This document shows, piece after piece, positions 61,986 to 64,000 of a stretch of DNA of 64,000 nt. The position numbers and the translations under genes are program-made. This DNA comes from Accumulibacter appositus (GTDB lineage: Bacteria > Pseudomonadota > Gammaproteobacteria > Burkholderiales > Rhodocyclaceae), in the NCBI RefSeq assembly GCF_035440685.1, contig NZ_DAORMW010000007.1; one strand, 5' to 3'. The stretch's first letter is position 1; each line of letters begins with the position of its first letter. The notes under the pieces were generated by a model that ran no database searches, was not told the DNA's origin, and worked only from the letters and a program-made list of their open reading frames with translations.

Positions 61986-63395
61986 ATGAACGCCACGCTC
62001 CCCGCAAACGCCACCCCCCTCCCCGCCGAGATCTTCAAGGCTTACGACATTCGCGGCATCGTCGGCAAGACGCTGACCAGCGACACCGTCCGCCGCATCG
62101 GCCACGGCCTGGGATCCCTGGCCGCCGAGCGCGGTCAGCGCGCCATTGCCGTCGGCCGCGACGGGCGTCTCTCCGGACCCGAGCTGGCGGCCGCGCTGGC
62201 CGAAGGCATCCGCCTGGCGGGAATCGACAGCATCGACATCGGCTGCGTGCCGACACCGGTCGCCTACTTCGCCGCACATGAGTTGGGCTGCGATAGTTGC
62301 GTGGCGGTCACCGGCAGCCACAATCCGCCCGACTACAACGGGCTGAAGATGGTTGTTGGCGGCGAGACCCTGGCCGGCGAAACGATCCAGAGCATCCGGC
62401 GGCGCGTGGACGCCGGCGAGCTGCGCCATGGCGCGGGCCAGGCCAGCAGCGCCGATGTCCTGCCGGCGTATCTGGCGCGCATCGTCGCCGATGTCCGCCT
62501 GGCACGGCCGATGAAGATCGTCGTCGACTGCGGCAACGGCGTTGCCGGCGTGATCGCCGGGCAGCTTTTTCGTGCTCTCGGCTGTGAGCTGGTCGAGCTT
62601 TTCTGCGAGGTCGACGGCCACTTCCCCAACCACCATCCCGACCCCTCGAAGCCCGAGAATCTGCAGGACGTGATCCGCGCCCTGCGCGCCACCGACGCCG
62701 AACTCGGCCTTGCTTTCGACGGCGACGGCGACCGCCTCGGCGTGGTCACCAAGGACGGCCAGATCATCTACCCCGATCGTCAGCTGATGCTCTTTGCCGC
62801 CGACGTCCTCAGCCGCTGCCCGGGCCAGCAGATCATCTACGACGTCAAATGCACCCGCCAGCTGGCACCGTGGATTCGCGAGCACGGTGGCGAACCACTG
62901 ATGTGGAAGACCGGCCACGCACTGGTCAAGGCCAAGTTAAAGGAAACCGGCGCGCCACTGGCTGGCGAAATGAGTGGGCACGTATTCTTCAAGGAACGCT
63001 GGTTCGGTTTCGACGACGGTCTCTACGCCGCTGCACGGCTGCTTGAAATCCTCTCGCGCGGCAGCGATACCGACGCCGCCAACGCGCTGCTCACGCGCTT
63101 GCCGGACAGCAGTTCGACACCTGAACTGAACATCGGCATGCAGGAAGGCGAACCGCTGGCGCTGATCGAAGAACTACGCCGCGACGCCCGCTTCACGGAC
63201 GCACGCGAGATCATCGGCATCGACGGCCTGCGCGTCGAGTACGCCGACGGTTTCGGTCTGGCGCGGCCATCGAACACCACGCCGGTGGTCGTGCTGCGCT
63301 TTGAAGCCGACAATCAGGCGGCACTCGAACGCATCCAGGCGGATTTCCGCCGCGTCATCCATGCCGCGCGCCCGGGTCTGGCACTGCCCTTCTGA
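61986..63395 (+). CDS. algC: Phosphomannomutase/phosphoglucomutase
   Basis: 469-aa hexose phosphate mutase. AYDIRGIVGKTLT, the phosphoserine loop VAVTGSHNPPDYNGLKM, metal loop LAFDGDGDRLGVV, sugar-binding GEMSGHVFFKERWFGFDDGLYAAARLLE, and phosphate-binding RPSNTTPVVVLRFE are all present. It supplies mannose-1-P and glucose-1-P for polysaccharide and LPS, upstream of GalU. ATG 61986. Confidence 0.94.
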   Translation: MNATLPANATPLPAEIFKAYDIRGIVGKTLTSDTVRRIGHGLGSLAAERGQRAIAVGRDGRLSGPELAAALAEGIRLAGIDSIDIGCVPTPVAYFAAHELGCDSCVAVTGSHNPPDYNGLKMVVGGETLAGETIQSIRRRVDAGELRHGAGQASSADVLPAYLARIVADVRLARPMKIVVDCGNGVAGVIAGQLFRALGCELVELFCEVDGHFPNHHPDPSKPENLQDVIRALRATDAELGLAFDGDGDRLGVVTKDGQIIYPDRQLMLFAADVLSRCPGQQIIYDVKCTRQLAPWIREHGGEPLMWKTGHALVKAKLKETGAPLAGEMSGHVFFKERWFGFDDGLYAAARLLEILSRGSDTDAANALLTRLPDSSSTPELNIGMQEGEPLALIEELRRDARFTDAREIIGIDGLRVEYADGFGLARPSNTTPVVVLRFEADNQAALERIQADFRRVIHAARPGLALPF

Positions 63396-63490
63396 GAACC
63401 CTGCTCAAGCGCTGCAACGAGCAGGAATGCTAAGATGGGCCACCGCGATCAGCGAGACACTGGAATGCCCAGCGCAGAAGACCATGCCCG

Positions 63491-64000
63491 ATGAATGATC
63501 AATTCCTGCAAAACGCATTTCTCTTCCGGCAGCCGATCCTGAACCGCCGACAGGAGCTTGCCGGCTACCAGTTGTCGTTCCACGGTGGCCAGGACGTCAA
63601 TGACGATGACGATGACGCCGGCTACCGCGGCGCCGGTGCGCCACTCTGTGCGGCCTATTCCGAACTCGGCCTGTACAGCGCCCTGGGAAAGACCTGCGCC
63701 TACATTGGCGTGGACGGCGATTTCCTGCATCAGAAAGCGATCGAACTGCTGCCACCGCAAGGGGTCGTGCTCGAATTGCTGCTCGATGGTGTCCCCGAGC
63801 GAACGACACTGGTGCGCTGTCGCGCTTTGCTCCAGCGCGGCTACTCGCTGGCACTGAGCGACTACCAGGGAATCGACGAGCGCAGCCGGCCGCTGCTGCC
63901 ACTGGTTTCGGTGATCAAGATCGACCTGCGCCATGCTGACCAGCTCTGCCTTGAAGAATTGGCAGGTCCGCTGCGCCAGCTGCCAATCAAGCTGCTGGCG
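63491..64000 (+). CDS. EAL-like domain protein, start only (cut by window end)
   Basis: First 170 residues in frame to the last base of the window. RQPILNRRQELAGYQLSFHG matches the opening of YuxH-type EAL-HDOD proteins (RQPIF..YELLFR), and LLQRGYSLALSDYQGIDERSRPLLPLVSVIKIDLR corresponds to the DDFG-to-KID part. The catalytic Glu of EAL is Gln here (YQL) and DDFG is SDYQ, so c-di-GMP hydrolysis is unlikely; it is probably a receptor or scaffold. An acidic insert NDDDDDAG is at 37-44. A C-terminal HDOD domain is expected beyond the edge. Confidence 0.8.
   Translation, partial: MNDQFLQNAFLFRQPILNRRQELAGYQLSFHGGQDVNDDDDDAGYRGAGAPLCAAYSELGLYSALGKTCAYIGVDGDFLHQKAIELLPPQGVVLELLLDGVPERTTLVRCRALLQRGYSLALSDYQGIDERSRPLLPLVSVIKIDLRHADQLCLEELAGPLRQLPIKLLA

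Overview
The window is high-GC DNA with densely packed, often 4-bp-overlapping genes on both strands. It reads as a chromosome segment of a Gram-negative betaproteobacterium. The gene set includes a low-affinity Pit phosphate transporter with a DUF47 partner, phoU-phoB-phoR, a polyhydroxyalkanoate phasin with PhaR-like repeats, PEP-CTERM surface proteins behind sigma-54 promoters, ecotin, an Mrp Na+/H+ antiporter and the nudJ-mnmA pair. That combination resembles Rhodocyclales / 'Candidatus Accumulibacter'-type polyphosphate-accumulating bacteria. The lineage is inferred from gene content; no rRNA or tRNA gene was seen.

Layout. 1-6.6 kb (minus): DUF47-pit phosphate uptake, a small membrane protein, a ParA ATPase overlapping an Ala/Pro/Lys-rich protein with a ribbon-helix-helix-like C-terminus, a YihG-type acyltransferase and the RbgA/YlqF GTPase. 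6.8-10.8 kb: a methyltransferase, a small membrane protein, galU, ecotin (minus) and an unknown lipoprotein. 10.8-13.6 kb (minus): translationally coupled phoU-phoB-phoR with no pst genes. 13.9-19.7 kb: mrpAB(fused)-C-D-E-F-G, followed by a convergent NhaR-type regulator. 20.7-33 kb: HPF, a DUF4914 P-loop protein, YqaA, a small gene coupled to htpX, a P-type ATPase, a CPA2/TrkA-N antiporter with tandem UspA and DUF2062, and a CBS-DUF294 signalling protein.

33-45.7 kb: a winged-helix-like protein and phasin (minus), truncated globin, typA, DUF3301-acpH (minus), a TolC/MacA/MacB-type efflux operon, gamma carbonic anhydrase, a metallo-beta-lactamase-fold protein, and a ThiF-like E1 enzyme overlapping a nitroreductase. 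45.7-54.5 kb is looser and looks accessory: a GT1 glycosyltransferase, a PEP-CTERM protein, a hexapeptide acyltransferase, two FtsX-type permeases without an ATPase, a PEP-CTERM GDSL esterase, and long gene-free gaps with repeats. 54.5-64 kb is housekeeping: an MFS transporter, mnmA, a secreted unknown, nudJ, ilvE, a zinc-finger protein, waaF, an NTF2-like protein, a YheT hydrolase, phosphomanno/glucomutase, and the start of an EAL-like gene cut by the window edge.

How the genes fit together. Pit/DUF47 and PhoU-PhoB-PhoR handle phosphate. Phasin marks PHA storage. Mrp, NhaR, the P-type ATPase and the CPA2 antiporter point to strong cation and pH homeostasis. GalU, phosphomannomutase, WaaF and the GT1 enzyme feed polysaccharide and LPS synthesis. 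The PEP-CTERM proteins and their sigma-54 promoters fit an exosortase-linked extracellular matrix or floc programme. The most interesting unexplained items are the ParA/RHH pair, the DUF4914 protein, the ThiF-nitroreductase pair, the permease pair without an ATPase, and an interspersed hairpin repeat placed just after stop codons.
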